From Rhyzopertha dominica (taxonomy: Eukaryota; Arthropoda; Insecta; Coleoptera; Bostrichidae), in contig QCXZ01000003.1 in NCBI GenBank assembly GCA_025024175.1, forward strand, positions 39,084,257-39,148,256: a stretch of DNA of 64,000 nt, given 5' to 3'. The translations under genes and the position numbers were made by a program. Below are positions 57,301 through 62,055 of the stretch, piece by piece; positions within the stretch are counted from its first letter, which is position 1; every line of letters begins with the position of its first letter. Below the pieces are notes generated by a model. That model had not been told where the DNA came from and made no database searches. It saw nothing but the letters and a program-made list of their open reading frames with translations.

Positions 57301-60300
57301 CAGTTTGCACCATAACTATACCAGGTTGATTGTTTTTAGCGTTTATAATATCAGATAGGTAATATGTTTTAGGATATATCGCTGCCATTATGAAACACTG
57401 ACGAATAATCAGTAATCTGACGTTTCGATTGCACCTTTAATCTTTGTCAAAGAAGAGAACTTAAAACAATCGTCTGACTCAAGTTCATACACATTGAATG
57501 TAAATAGACAAATCACCAAGGGATCAAGACGTCATACAAACAACATACCATCTTGATTAAATTTAAACTTACAGACGAGAAAGGAACTACCTACTAAATG
57601 TACAAGGACTATTTGATAAGAGAAGACCACAAAATAGCCTTTCAGATATCACCCAAATCATAATTTCCACTATCCCTATTGAAGTTATTAGTATTTCTAG
57701 AAATTATAGCTTCTTTTATTAGACGTTTGCAACAATATTTTTCTCTGTCAAATTTTTGTTTTATCAAAGTTAATGATGAATTTAGTTAAATATCAGTGTT
57801 CAGCTACGATAGATTTATCCATCTGTTGCAAGCAATAGCCTTTATTTTACTTACCGCGAGAACAAGTAATTTTGTAAACATCTTCACTTTCTTCAGCAGA
57901 ACATAAAATTTTATCTGATATACTCGTATATAACATGCACTATCAACAACTAGGATATCATGATTCCTAACAATCCTCTTTAATTATTCCAAAAGGCCTT
58001 GTGCTTAAAGCAAACTAACCTTAAATTTTCTTTGTGGAGACTGAGAATTTACTTGATTTGGACGAGCATTTTTATTAAAAATGACTAAATATTCTTATTG
58101 CTATAACCAATTCTCACTAGCATTGACTTAAGGTGATACATTTCTTTTTGTAAAGAACTTTGGTCTGAAATTTTTTGTGCTCTAACAAATAACGTCCTAA
58201 TAGGACTATTCTTGTGAATGGGAGGGTGGCATTTAAATATCTGTCTATGTGGTGTGTTGATTTTCTGTAAACCTTGTGTCCTAACTGTCGAACATTTACC
58301 CTGTAAATTTTGAAAACTTTGAAGAGTTAGCGACTAACAGTTTTCAGTTTAATCCAAAATGTTGGTATAGATACATATGTAGATGATACTCGTACTTTTG
58401 TTATTTGGCCCCAGGGTATAGAACAGTTATGTAGGTACGTTTCAAAATCATTTGAATAATCAAAATCCTGATATCAAATTTACAATGGAATTAAAAAGCA
58501 AAGGTAGTTTACCTTTCATGAGTATCCAAATTTACAGGATCAACACTGGACCATTACGACACAAGGTTTACAGGAAACCAATACTCAGACAGATGAACAT
58601 AGCAAGAGAGTGTATAATCAAGAATTTCAAGTGCTGCTATAACTGCAAAACCAAAGGGCATAACACAAATGCTATGAGATGTTCAAGAAGAAAAGAAAGA
58701 ATAAGACAAACGAATGTAAGAGAGATACGAAAAAGCCGGACAAAGCACACACAATAATTGGCGACTGCGAATGTTGCAGAACTAGAGAGAGGGGCCCTCT
58801 ATGGGGAAAAAGAATACAGTAGGAAAAGCCTAATCAAATGCCTACAACTAAACCTTTATAGAACTAGGGCGGCGCAAGCACTGATAGGCCAAACCATACG
58901 AGAAGAGGCTGTGGAAAGTGGACAACGCCATGGTTATGGAGCCAAATAAGGTTTTAGTAAGTAAAGGAAATTGNATTGCTGATAAGAATGAAGACGCGGC
59001 AATTAAAATACTCAATAAGAGCATTAAAATAACATCGGCACATAGAGGAGAAGTCGTGTACGTAAGTTTGTAGGACGGGACGATGTTCCTATCTTGTTAT
59101 ATTTCGCCGAACGTAAGCGGTGAAGTCTTTGAGACATACCTGGACAAACTAAGAGACACGATAAGAGGTAGCAACCACAAAAAAACTGGTAATAGGAGGG
59201 GACTTCAACTCTAATAAATCAGAGCGATGGGGTTTTGGCCACGAAGGCAGCATGGGCGGCTCTTAAACGAGTTTGTTGAGGTCACGGAGCTGGATGTGGC
59301 AAATGTGGGAGATGATCCCACGTTCGAAAGAGGAAATAACGCTCTCACATTGACCCTCAGGGGCCTACAAAGCCAACTTAGAAATTGGCGAATACACGGT
59401 AAGGAAAACCTGAGTGACCACAAAACCATTTTATTCGATGTAGTCGCAGACCGGTAGCTACACGGCAGATGCGTGAAAATGGGAGGATGGACCATAAGAG
59501 CAGTATAGATATGGATAACTTCAAAAACAACTTCAGAGATATAATTAGTACGAGTAGCGCGGGCAAAACAGCCACTGAGTTCCAGGCCAAACATAACGAG
59601 GGCCTGTAACAAAAGCAACAGCAACCGGTATTTTGGTGGTCGATGAGATAGCCGACAGCGCGCGGAGTGTCTGAAGGCTCGTAAAAGATGCACAAGAGCA
59701 AGACAACACAAAAGCAAAAGACCAGAGTACACGCAGGAGCTGCTAAGTGTTTGCAAAGACATGAAAAGGGAACTAAATAGGGAAGGAGGAATTGAGAACG
59801 GCAGTAAAAGGCTTGAAGATCGACAAAGCTGCAGGTCCCGATAACATCCTAACGTATATCGTAAAGGCGGTAGCCCAGTTGCAGGAGTACTGTTTCGAAG
59901 TCCTAAATGGACTATGAAGAAGAAAGGTATTTTCCAAACTATGGAATACAAGACGTGATGATACCAAAAAAAAGGCAAGTGATTCGTCGCCGAGTTTTAG
60001 ACCTATGTGCTTGCTAACCGCAACAAGCAAACTCTGTGAGCGTATGATCAACGAAAGCTTACAACAAGAGATTCAACGCACCGGTGGACTGGCTGATTTG
60101 CAATTTGGTTTTATGAAAGATAGATCTCTAGTCGTGTTAGAATGTGTAAAAGACTTGGCGCACCATGCGAACGCCGGAGCGATACGAAACAGAGTTTATT
60201 ATCTACTGATTAAAAAATGTGTTTAATACAGCCTCCTAAAGAGGAATAGTTGGAACGCTACAAAAAGGGGGAATAGATCTAAACATGAGACTTACCACAG

Positions 60301-62055
60301 ATTCGTACCTCAGCGACAGAACTCTGTGGGTAGGAGAAGAAGGAAAACGTGCGTTGTGCCTCAAGGTTCAGTATTAGAACCCACGTTGCGGATCACATAT
60401 TTTGATGAGTGAGTGAGTCCCGAGTAAGGTAGCCCTGATAGGCTAAGCAGACGACCTTGCTGTGGTCATCAGGGCAAATACTGCGGACAAACTCAGAGGC
60501 CTTGCGGAACAGATGATGAAGAAGATCAAAAACTGGATGGACCGCAAGAAGTTGCAAATTGCAGTTGAGAAAACCGAAGCGGTAGTACTGGTGGCGTAGC
60601 TTTAAAGGACTAAGCTTCAAAGCAGAGAATGTGGATATTAATATATCGGAGAGTGCAAAATATCTTGGTCTAGTAGTAAATAGGAACATGAGTATGACTA
60701 GACATGTGGTACAGTTAAGAGAAAAGGTACTGATAGCTGTTAAGCAATTAATAATGCCGTATAATGCGGGTCCCACTAGCTGGAAGAGGAGACTGACTAC
60801 TCGTTACGGTGGTGCACTCTATAGTCCGATCTGGGCCCACCCACCCACTCAAAAGAATGGTCTTATAAGGACGTTATTTCTTAGAGCACAACGAATTTCA
60901 GAAGTTTTTTACAAAAAAAAAGGATATCTTAAATCAGCACTCATGAGAAATGGTTATAGCAATAAGAACATTTGGTCAATTTTTAATAAAAGTGCTCGTC
61001 CAAATCAAATAAATTAGCAGTCAGCACAAAGCAAATTAAAGGTGTTTGCCTTATGCACAAGGTTACTTAAAAAGCATAACACTGTAGTTGATAGTGCGTA
61101 AAAAAATTAGATAAAATTTATGTTCCACTAGAGATAAAGTACATTTAGAAAGTGAAGTGTTTACAAACTTACTTTTTCTTGCCGAAAGTCTTACATAGGT
61201 CAGACTAAAAGAAAAGTAGGTACGCGTTTGAAAGAACATATATGTGGTACTAGGCTAAACACTCATATTTAACTAAAGAATAATTGACAAAATCTTTATA
61301 GGTATAGAGAAAAATATTACAAATGTCTTAATAAAAGAAGCTATGGAAATTTATAGAAATACTAATAACTTTAATAGGGATAGGGAAAATTATGAGCTGC
61401 ATGGGTGATATTCGGAAGGCTATTTTGTAGTTTTCTTTTATCAAGTAGTTCGTGTATATCTAGTAGGTAGTTACTTTCTCGTCGGTAGGTGTGAATTTAA
61501 TCAGGTTGGCGTGTTGTTTTTGTGACGTCTTGCTTCTTTGGGGATTTGTTCAAAATTTTGTTTGAACTCGTGTTAGATTAAAAATAGGTATTACTGTTAC
61601 ATCCGTTGTAAAAAATGCGATCACCGTTTGCTGAATAAAACTAATTGGAAAGTGAAAACTCGATAGAAATTATGGTATCAGTTGGTATCCATAATCTTTT
61701 CTACAAGACCATACAATTTTAAATAGTATTTGTATAACTGCCATTATACTCCACTATATTATTAAATGCATATTTCATATGTTATACCTGTGTTTATTAA
61801 TTTAAAATTACTTTTGTCATTCTTTCAGGCCCGAGCAACCTTGACTGAACGAGGCTGTCAGTTGTTAAGGAAAGACGGTTTGTTGGACGAGGAGTTATTT
61901 AAACGGGCTAGGGAAACCCAAGACTCAATGAATGATAGTGTAAAGAAACTAGAGAACGCTCTCGAGACCTTACAAACTCGCTTCGCTAGGTTGTTAGCTG
62001 AATATACAGCTAGTCAAGCGAAGATAAAACAAAGACTCACCAGGGTAGAAACTAG
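145..62055 (+). CDS. CngA: Cyclic nucleotide-gated cation channel, A-type subunit (partial gene, eight exons seen)
   Basis: Joined exons: 145-381, 6086-6248, 30328-30740, 37531-37746, 40272-40494, 48242-48322, 50231-50425, 61829-62055. They encode about 584 residues of a plasma-membrane channel opened by binding cAMP/cGMP, a family that acts in sensory transduction. Order: basic N-terminus, S1-S2, S3-S5, pore (TLTTIGETP), S6, C-linker, cyclic-nucleotide-binding domain (FGEVS, then [10 protein letters not shown]), CLZ coiled coil. The GET filter and the CLZ ([12 protein letters not shown]) are A-subunit features; B subunits lack both. All introns are GT/AG and exon phases agree, apart from one extra base in exon 3. 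Drosophila has two close relatives, CngA and Cngl. I cannot separate them by eye, so the symbol is provisional. The N-terminus is missing and the C-terminus probably continues beyond the window. Confidence 0.9.
489..1560 (-). mobile_element. Gypsy-type LTR retrotransposon remnant: gag and integrase pieces plus LTR
   Basis: Read on the - strand. At about 1560-1180 a decayed Gag: [20 protein letters not shown], then [14 protein letters not shown] and a leucine/proline-rich tail, matching the insect gypsy capsid pattern. At about 1010-870 a scrap resembling the integrase zinc-finger region (RLYW, then [10 protein letters not shown]). At about 745-489 an LTR-like segment related to 3604-3917. Protease, RT and RNase H are absent, so most of pol has been deleted between gag and integrase. 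Many stops and frameshifts. The family call rests on these motifs and the LTR similarity; exact ends are uncertain. Confidence 0.6.
2785..2846. repeat. Possible hAT terminus (GGGTACGCCCCTG)
   Basis: A C-run (interrupted by an N) is followed by AAAAGCTGGGTACGCCCCTG. Read in reverse this is CAGGGGCGTACCCAGC..., similar to the ends of some insect hAT elements. A matching left end and an 8-bp target duplication were not found; the G- and C-rich runs at 1556-1582 could be a degraded partner. Confidence 0.3.
2937..3599 (+). mobile_element. Small inverted-repeat (MITE-like) element, copy A, with internal insertion
   Basis: Starts CTATAAATGATTCGTGCA and ends TGCACGAATCATTTATAG then AAACCCTG, so the termini are inverted. 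The interior matches the reverse complement of 51213-51574: the GGCGGCGTTGATTTCTGAAT block, AGAATATGTTGAAAATGCAC, and GAGAGGCGGCAAA followed by TTAATCGATAATTTC. Copy A has lost the outer ACAGGGTTT at its left end and carries about 311 extra bases (3054-3364) that copy B lacks. No transposase coding is visible, so the element is presumed non-autonomous. Confidence 0.75.
3604..3917 (-). repeat. LTR fragment related to the gypsy LTR at 489-745
   Basis: Shares the same ordered blocks with 489-745 in the same orientation: a CTAGCACT-A-AA block, then CAAATC-x-TC-TCTTCCG, GAATGTTTCC, then TATGGAAGCTTCGAGAACAT (against ATGGAAACTTTGAGGACATG), then ACATGAGACCTTA and GCTAGCTTCACCACATC. It abuts the right end of the small element at 2937-3599. 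No internal gypsy sequence adjoins it, so it may be a solo LTR or a truncated end. Confidence 0.55.
6086..6248 (+). CDS. CngA: CNG channel exon: S1 and S2 transmembrane segments
   Basis: 54 codons plus one base, phase 0 in and phase 1 out, between TTTCAG and GAGG|GTAAGT. S1 is [20 protein letters not shown]. After a short loop, [20 protein letters not shown] is S2 with its typical acidic residues, ending at RAHE. The YN...GRAVFWEL and DY..D..Y..DT patterns are characteristic of CNG channels. The last base joins GT of the next exon to give glycine, restoring [12 protein letters not shown], a family-typical S2-S3 linker. Confidence 0.93.
9155..10600. mobile_element. 1.45-kb palindromic (foldback) DNA element
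   Basis: The left end CAGGGTGTCTCTAAATTCGA and the right end TCGAATTTAGAGACACCCTG are exact inverses, each flanked by TATA (9151-9154 and 10601-10604). The match continues inward with differences: GACACATG...TTTATATAGAC, AAAATGAAGCATTTTCGG, the TTATTTGTT-C-CTTTCTGAAAATA block, CCTGTAGGAATTCA, and AATCTTTTTATAAAAAGAC. The arms reach roughly 9815 and 9975, leaving about 150 bp of AT-rich spacer. No transposase coding is seen. The ends and TA flanks fit a non-autonomous Tc1/mariner-type element, but the family is an inference. Confidence 0.8.
10690..12000 (-). mobile_element. Jockey-like non-LTR retrotransposon, reverse transcriptase remnant
   Basis: On the - strand, motifs appear in RT order but across frames: [18 protein letters not shown] (11800-11740), [11 protein letters not shown] (about 11490-11450), GVPQGT with FNIYVNDL (about 11315-11255), then after a deletion that removes the YADD catalytic box, [16 protein letters not shown] (about 11035-10985), and near the end [13 protein letters not shown] and [10 protein letters not shown] (10890-10760). 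Truncated at both ends and riddled with stops, so inactive. The Jockey/CR1-type assignment rests on motif style. Confidence 0.75.
15910..16150 (+). repeat. Interspersed repeat family, copy 1
   Basis: Begins AAAATGCATGTCTATGCTGT, shared with copy 3 at 49526. Ends with AAGTAGTACCCGTTAAGGCAGC, CTAGGTGGCTTTGTCATCAT and GCTGACAGATGGCATTGCCA, shared with copies 4 and 5. The central part (AAAGTGCCGTG...) is shared with copy 2. No coding potential; resembles a short non-autonomous element, class undetermined. Confidence 0.65.
16237..17130. repeat. Cluster of inverted CAACAAACA / TGTTTGTTG repeats
   Basis: The words AACATTTTAATTCAACAAAC and TTTGTTTGTTGAATTTAAAT recur in both orientations at about 16250-16280, 16330-16365, 16850-16885, 16917-16942, 17010-17050 and 17075-17140. 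The pair 16250-16282 and 16849-16882 are inverted matches enclosing about 570 bp that is richer in GC than its surroundings (16380-16720). This could be one or more decayed inverted-repeat transposons; no transposase is seen. Confidence 0.5.
17470..17890. other. GC-richer block of unknown nature
   Basis: Noticeably richer in G and C than the surrounding intron, with inverted words such as GTTCTGTTCGCGACAGGACG. No recognisable RNA gene, splice signal or protein motif was found. It may be part of an old insertion. Confidence 0.25.
19925..20160. repeat. Degenerate tandem repeat (TGTAAACAGAAA units)
   Basis: ATTGTAAGCAGAAACGAACA, ATTGTAAACAGAAATTAACA and ACTGTAAACAGAAATAAACA recur at about 19957, 20050 and 20108, each followed by ...ACAAAAA and a-ACATA-x-x-AATA-ACA-AAAA blocks. 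Units are about 60-90 bp and imperfect. The array abuts the truncated end of the mariner-like transposase. Confidence 0.65.
20155..20945 (-). mobile_element. Mariner/Tc1-superfamily (IS630-type) transposase remnant
   Basis: On the - strand a likely 5' end CCGGGTGTCTCC lies at about 20930-20942 and a start ATG at 20872 opens [20 protein letters not shown], a helix-turn-helix start typical of this superfamily. Further on come [15 protein letters not shown] (about 20405-20360), holding the first catalytic D, then NRHNCRYW, and FHRWKFECG / [16 protein letters not shown] (about 20230-20190), holding the second D, in two frames. Sequence for the third catalytic residue is missing: the gene stops at the tandem-repeat array near 20155. 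Internal stops and frameshifts make it a pseudogene. Confidence 0.75.
22006..22076. repeat. Perfect 22-bp inverted repeat (hairpin)
   Basis: Arms 22006-22027 and 22055-22076 are exact reverse complements (core AAAAGATTTTGTGACTCGA) around a 27-nt loop. No known element was recognised. Confidence 0.85.
24246..24333. repeat. (TA)n microsatellite
   Basis: About 88 bases of nearly pure TA with one phase slip near 24260. The exact length in an assembly of such a tract is unreliable. Confidence 0.97.
25068..25136 (+). mobile_element. Tc1/mariner transposase fragment (catalytic-end motif)
   Basis: Reading from 25068 gives [14 protein letters not shown], a stop, then AKLVGRVY. This is the family motif [11 protein letters not shown]...W..L that carries the third catalytic residue region of Tc1-type transposases. 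Only this scrap is recognisable; the flanks show no further motif. Confidence 0.6.
25358..25392. repeat. (ATT)n/(TTTA)n microsatellite
   Basis: Runs of ATT pass into TTTA units. A simple repeat of no evident function. Confidence 0.9.
28218..28972. mobile_element. hAT-like non-autonomous element (755 bp) with 8-bp target duplication
   Basis: Flanked by identical GTTTACAC at 28210-28217 and 28973-28980. The left end is CACTGATACCC and the reverse of the right end is CAGAGGTCCCCAAAC, imperfect short inverted repeats of the CA...CCC type found in hAT elements. No transposase domain is recognised inside. The 8-bp duplication is the main evidence. Confidence 0.7.
29865..30095 (-). repeat. Interspersed repeat family, copy 2 (reverse)
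   Basis: On the - strand: AGCTCATCAGTGCAGTTTAG, CATGATACAGAACTGGTTTTGC, AAAAGCAATGGTATGATG, GCCACGGCACTTTT. The first blocks match copies 3 and 4, the last matches the centre of copy 1. Confidence 0.65.
30328..30740 (+). CDS. CngA: CNG channel exon: S3, S4, S5 and outer pore turret, with a 1-base frame break
   Basis: Between TTTACAG and TATAG|GTAAGC, 413 bases. The first frame gives [20 protein letters not shown] and S3 ([15 protein letters not shown]) through HIKVP, then stops at 30507-30509. One base along, [19 protein letters not shown] (S4), then [20 protein letters not shown] (S5) and the turret to RQYIY are read. The family sequence at the switch is [10 protein letters not shown]. The genome has TGGT where TGT would code that cysteine, so one G at 30484/30485 is surplus. 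Entry phase 1 and exit phase 2 require 412 bases, exactly one fewer than found. As written, the exon truncates the channel in S4. Confidence 0.92.
31405..32620 (-). mobile_element. Jockey-like non-LTR retrotransposon, reverse transcriptase remnant
   Basis: On the - strand: a linker region (about 32600-32430), GPDGI (about 32355-32340), then [20 protein letters not shown] (32045-31975), the RT box with the first catalytic aspartate, and further on VRDL.III and [19 protein letters not shown] (about 31465-31408), typical of the C-terminal half. The block with the FADD box between about 31880 and 31800 is missing. Frames change repeatedly, so it is a dead copy. Its orientation is opposite to the host gene. 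Confidence 0.8.
33190..33660 (+). mobile_element. hAT-type transposon 5' fragment with transposase N-terminus
   Basis: A possible terminus CCAGACGGCC lies at about 33199. About 370 bp downstream an ATG at 33572 opens [17 protein letters not shown] followed by KKTKTE. This lysine-rich start resembles the N-terminus of a widespread insect hAT-like transposase family (MPKRK.KFN..L). The reading continues without the expected zinc-finger cysteines, so only the first 30 or so codons survive. The family link is from memory of the N-terminal pattern and is moderate. Confidence 0.45.
33860..35230 (-). mobile_element. Copia-type retrotransposon pol remnant (reverse transcriptase)
   Basis: On the - strand and across several frames: [10 protein letters not shown] (about 34980), [20 protein letters not shown] (about 34760-34700), [20 protein letters not shown] with GELQEDI (about 34600-34530), RYWNLKF (about 34425), a degraded YVDD-like LYIDGLV (about 34330), [20 protein letters not shown] (about 34165-34110), [20 protein letters not shown] (34030-33970) and VNKILHYLE (about 33910). 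This order is that of copia RT leading towards RNase H. Stops and frameshifts are frequent; LTRs were not found. Confidence 0.8.
36376..37066 (+). mobile_element. Mariner-type transposon 5' end with transposase N-terminus
   Basis: A terminus-like ACCGGGTGTTTCGATGAAAA at about 36379 is followed about 480 bp later by an ATG at 36863 opening [20 protein letters not shown] then [10 protein letters not shown]. This is the pattern of an N-terminal helix-turn-helix (E-H-A-E-I-V...N..RAAA..F) in IS630-type transposases. The coding trace fades after about 40 codons; no catalytic domain follows. Layout parallels the element at 20155-20945. Confidence 0.45.
37531..37746 (+). CDS. CngA: CNG channel exon: pore helix, selectivity filter, S6 and start of C-linker
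   Basis: Exactly 216 bases, phase 2 in and out, between TTTACAG and TTCAG|GTAAGC. The split codon AG|C gives serine, then [26 protein letters not shown] is the filter of A-type CNG subunits, with the glutamate that binds permeating and blocking divalent ions. S6 is [20 protein letters not shown], followed by IGSMISNMN and the first C-linker helix [16 protein letters not shown]. No stop and no odd residue; the exon appears under strong constraint. Confidence 0.97.
37747..40271 (+). other. CngA: Intron 4 (2.5 kb)
   Basis: GTAAGC donor, CCTTTCAG acceptor. Holds a C-homopolymer (about 38674-38688, probably imprecise) and a possible pogo/Tigger tail (39060-39600). From 37750 to 38600 and from 39620 to 40270 I see nothing further. 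Confidence 0.85.
39060..39600 (-). mobile_element. Possible pogo/Tigger-type transposase C-terminal tail
   Basis: On the - strand: [20 protein letters not shown] (about 39590-39535), an S/N/Q-rich stretch, then [20 protein letters not shown] and KTK (about 39165-39100). The K/R-rich run followed by G-K-[AS]-x-ILTSTP resembles the tail after the DDE domain of pogo/Tigger transposases. The catalytic domain itself is absent, so the call is tentative. Confidence 0.4.
40272..40494 (+). CDS. CngA: CNG channel exon: C-linker and first part of the nucleotide-binding domain
   Basis: 223 bases, phase 2 in and phase 0 out, between TTTCAG and CTGCAG|GTAAAC. AG|G restores arginine, then [74 protein letters not shown]. 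This is the helical C-linker that couples ligand binding to the gate, followed by the A helix and the start of the beta roll. Open throughout and strongly family-like. Confidence 0.96.
40673..41561 (-). mobile_element. Penelope-like element, inverted 3' fragment
   Basis: Reverse-complement copy of the 3' part of the element that follows (about 43100-44066). On the - strand: [51 protein letters not shown]...YIGE is the GIY-YIG nuclease signature that distinguishes Penelope-like elements from other RT elements. The 3' tail (TCTAACCCCAAAAGACTAAG to CTTCTGTTGTACACCCT) is shared with 43972-44060. Small indels separate the two copies, including a loss of about 22 bp near 41525. Confidence 0.85.
41562..44066 (+). 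mobile_element. Penelope-like retroelement, degraded RT plus GIY-YIG endonuclease
   Basis: Across three frames: [18 protein letters not shown] (about 42240-42292), LYGLPKIHK and [20 protein letters not shown] (about 42457-42555), [16 protein letters not shown] (about 42653-42700), [11 protein letters not shown] (42874-42906, catalytic box), [29 protein letters not shown] (from 43015), and the endonuclease [20 protein letters not shown] (43465-43524) with [11 protein letters not shown]. The segment before YVDD that should carry the PMGSPLSP-like box is deleted near 42815. In-frame stops and frameshifts show it is dead. It lies head to head with an inverted copy of its own 3' part. Confidence 0.88.
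48242..48322 (+). CDS. CngA: CNG channel exon: beta-roll strands of the nucleotide-binding domain
   Basis: 27 codons, phase 0 on both sides, between TTCCACAG and [39 protein letters not shown]. The SPGDY-x-CRKGDVG-x-EMYI-x-x-G pattern opens the cyclic-nucleotide-binding fold in CNG and HCN channels. It joins in frame to [14 protein letters not shown] of the next exon. Confidence 0.97.
48890..49430 (+). mobile_element. Penelope-like element fragment (RT C-terminal part)
   Basis: [12 protein letters not shown] then a damaged region where the YVDD box should be, TFVIWP-like, [38 protein letters not shown]. The block CAGTTTTCAGTTTAAACCAAAATGTTG is close to 58340-58365, so it belongs to the same subfamily as the element at 57360-61580 and not that at 40673-44066. 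The GIY-YIG part is missing. Confidence 0.75.
49526..49680 (+). repeat. Interspersed repeat family, copy 3
   Basis: AAAATGCATGCCCATGCTGT, GCTGTCTACACCTCAACTAA, AGCTCATCAGTGCAGTTTAG, CATAGAACTGGTTTTGC and AAAGCAATGGTATGAG. The first part matches copy 1; the rest matches the reverse of copy 2. Confidence 0.65.
49788..50100 (+). repeat. Interspersed repeat family, copy 4 (fullest)
   Basis: Contains both halves in order: ATGTATGTCTATGCT, AGCTCGTCAGTGCAGTTTAG, TTCAGAACTGGTTTTGCC, then GTACCCCTTACTGCAGCTAG and GTAGCTTTGTCATCACGTGA. It ends about 130 bp before the next CNG exon. Confidence 0.65.
50231..50425 (+). CDS. CngA: CNG channel exon: phosphate-binding cassette of the nucleotide-binding domain
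   Basis: 65 codons, phase 0 on both sides, between ATCCCAG and [82 protein letters not shown] and the RRTA motif form the cassette that holds the cyclic phosphate; the T after RR is the residue associated with cGMP preference in CNG channels. The remainder corresponds to the B helix and the hinge to the C helix. Confidence 0.97.
50780..51160 (+). mobile_element. Jockey/CR1-type non-LTR RT fragment
   Basis: One frame from about 50790 reads [20 protein letters not shown] and, after [22 protein letters not shown]: the two most conserved RT boxes (PQGS..GP..F and YADD) at the usual spacing. A stop follows shortly after and the rest is decayed. It lies in the same orientation as the host gene. 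Confidence 0.85.
51213..51574 (-). mobile_element. Small inverted-repeat (MITE-like) element, copy B
   Basis: Left end ACAGGGTTTCTATAATTGATTC and right end GAATCATTTATAGAAACCCTGTA are inverted, about 362 bp in all. Its reverse complement matches copy A (2937-3599) along its whole length except for the about 311 bp at 3054-3364. No ORF with recognisable transposase motif. Confidence 0.8.
52833..54744. mobile_element. hAT transposon (1,896 bp) with 8-bp target duplication
   Basis: Element proper 52841-54736, flanked by identical GCGTGCTG at 52833-52840 and 54737-54744. The termini are CAGGGTTGGCA and its exact inverse TGCCAACCCTG. An 8-bp duplication and CAGGG ends define the hAT superfamily. 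Both subterminal regions (about 52860-52990 and 54594-54720) are packed with GTTTAAAC/TTTTAAAC words, the kind of subterminal repeat to which hAT transposases bind. The interior is AT-rich; the only coding trace is a BED-finger remnant on the - strand. Confidence 0.9.
54139..54285 (-). pseudogene. BED-type zinc-finger N-terminus of a hAT transposase
   Basis: 48 codons from an ATG at 54285 on the - strand. [16 protein letters not shown], then RARCKKCKK at about residues 24-32. The W..F spacing followed by C-x2-C fits the first half of a BED zinc finger, which sits at the N-terminus of many hAT transposases. The H/C pair of the second half is absent; after KKCKK the sequence GTAAAA could be a splice donor, or the gene is simply truncated. 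The catalytic domain is not found in the element, so it is not autonomous. Confidence 0.6.
54880..55000 (+). repeat. Direct repeat unit 1, related to the palindrome's right arm
   Basis: AAATTCAATTTCAACACCTA, AAACAAAGCATTTTCGGAAA and a CGAAAA...GT-TTAAAATTG block are repeated at 55337-55430, and both resemble 10470-10520 of the 9155-10600 element. Unit 1 lies just outside the right target duplication of the hAT at 52841-54736. Confidence 0.6.
55326..55472 (+). repeat. Direct repeat unit 2, ending in CACCCTGTATAA
   Basis: Same blocks as 54880-55000 (AAAATTCAATTTCAACAC, AAACAAAGCATTTTC) followed by ATTTCGAGGACACCCTGTATAA, the same terminus as the right end of the palindromic element at 9155-10600. 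The stretch between the units contains several Ns and a G-run. Confidence 0.6.
55633..56711. mobile_element. hAT-like non-autonomous element (1,063 bp) with 8-bp target duplication
   Basis: Element proper 55641-56703, flanked by identical CTTTGCAG at 55633-55640 and 56704-56711. The ends are CAGTGATGGGCG and its exact inverse CGCCCATCACTG. Subterminal words TCTACGCG, TTTACGCG and TACGCGTAA recur near both ends in both orientations. No transposase domain was recognised. Family differs from the neighbouring hAT at 52841-54736 by its termini and subterminal words. Confidence 0.9.
57360..58330 (-). mobile_element. Penelope-like element, inverted 3' fragment
   Basis: Reverse-complement counterpart of the 3' half of the following + strand copy. 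On the - strand it holds [12 protein letters not shown], [16 protein letters not shown], a trace of the RDSGNYD stretch, and the tail from GGTGATATC to GATTTGTC, paralleling 60836-61570. It begins near CATTATGAAACACTGACG and includes the CGAAACGTCAG word also seen at other Penelope-type ends. Confidence 0.75.
58333..58603 (+). mobile_element. Penelope-like element, RT part (left of the R1 fragment)
   Basis: From CAGTTTTCAGTTTAATCCAA the frames give a damaged YVDDT (about 58377-58391), [48 protein letters not shown]. The sequence breaks off at CAGACAGATGAACAT, where Penelope elements read T-D-R-Y-L-H, and passes into R1-type sequence. Confidence 0.75.
58604..60834 (+). mobile_element. R1-clade non-LTR retrotransposon fragment
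   Basis: Order of domains: Gag-type zinc knuckle [17 protein letters not shown] (58635-58685) and a second degraded knuckle; endonuclease start [20 protein letters not shown] (about 58830), VYVSL...[20 protein letters not shown] (about 59195-59212), then [19 protein letters not shown] and DDPTFERGN; reverse transcriptase [11 protein letters not shown] (about 59818), [20 protein letters not shown] (from about 59996), DLQFGF (60094), ADDLAVV (60447-60467), [15 protein letters not shown] (about 60540) and [12 protein letters not shown] (60643). The copy is missing its 5' part and also the region after YSPIWA, so both ends are lost. Many stops. Confidence 0.85.
60835..61580 (+). mobile_element. 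Penelope-like element, 3' part with GIY-YIG remnant (right of the R1 fragment)
   Basis: Resumes at CCCACCCACCCACTCAAAAGAATGG, parallel to the inverted copy, then [30 protein letters not shown], and [18 protein letters not shown] (about 61187-61243), the YIG half of the GIY-YIG nuclease, then [23 protein letters not shown] (about 61340-61408). The tail to about 61580 is shared with the inverted fragment. Confidence 0.8.
61829..62055 (+). CDS. CngA: CNG channel exon: end of nucleotide-binding domain and CLZ coiled coil
   Basis: Begins after TTTCAG with [22 protein letters not shown], the C helix region that closes over bound nucleotide, then [42 protein letters not shown], a heptad-like helix corresponding to the CLZ that drives three-A-subunit assembly in CNG channels. 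The exon can end at ACTAG|GTAAGG (62055, phase 2), or the reading can run on to the TAA at 62057-62059, which lies inside that donor. Drosophila homologues continue past this point, which favours splicing to a further exon. Confidence 0.9.

Larger units (their letters stand above)
50426..61828 (+). other. CngA: Intron 7 (11.4 kb)
   Basis: GTAAGA donor, TTTCAG acceptor. Contains a Jockey-like RT piece, the small inverted-repeat element copy B, two hAT elements, a direct-repeat pair and the Penelope/R1 composite. From 51600 to 52830 and from 56720 to 57350 I see no supported feature. Confidence 0.85.

Noticed and set aside
59211..59978. Long open frame of 255 codons on the - strand
   Set aside because: The longest open frame in the window, but it is antisense to the R1-clade endonuclease/RT region, whose + strand motifs are clear. 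The protein is leucine/serine-rich with no domain.
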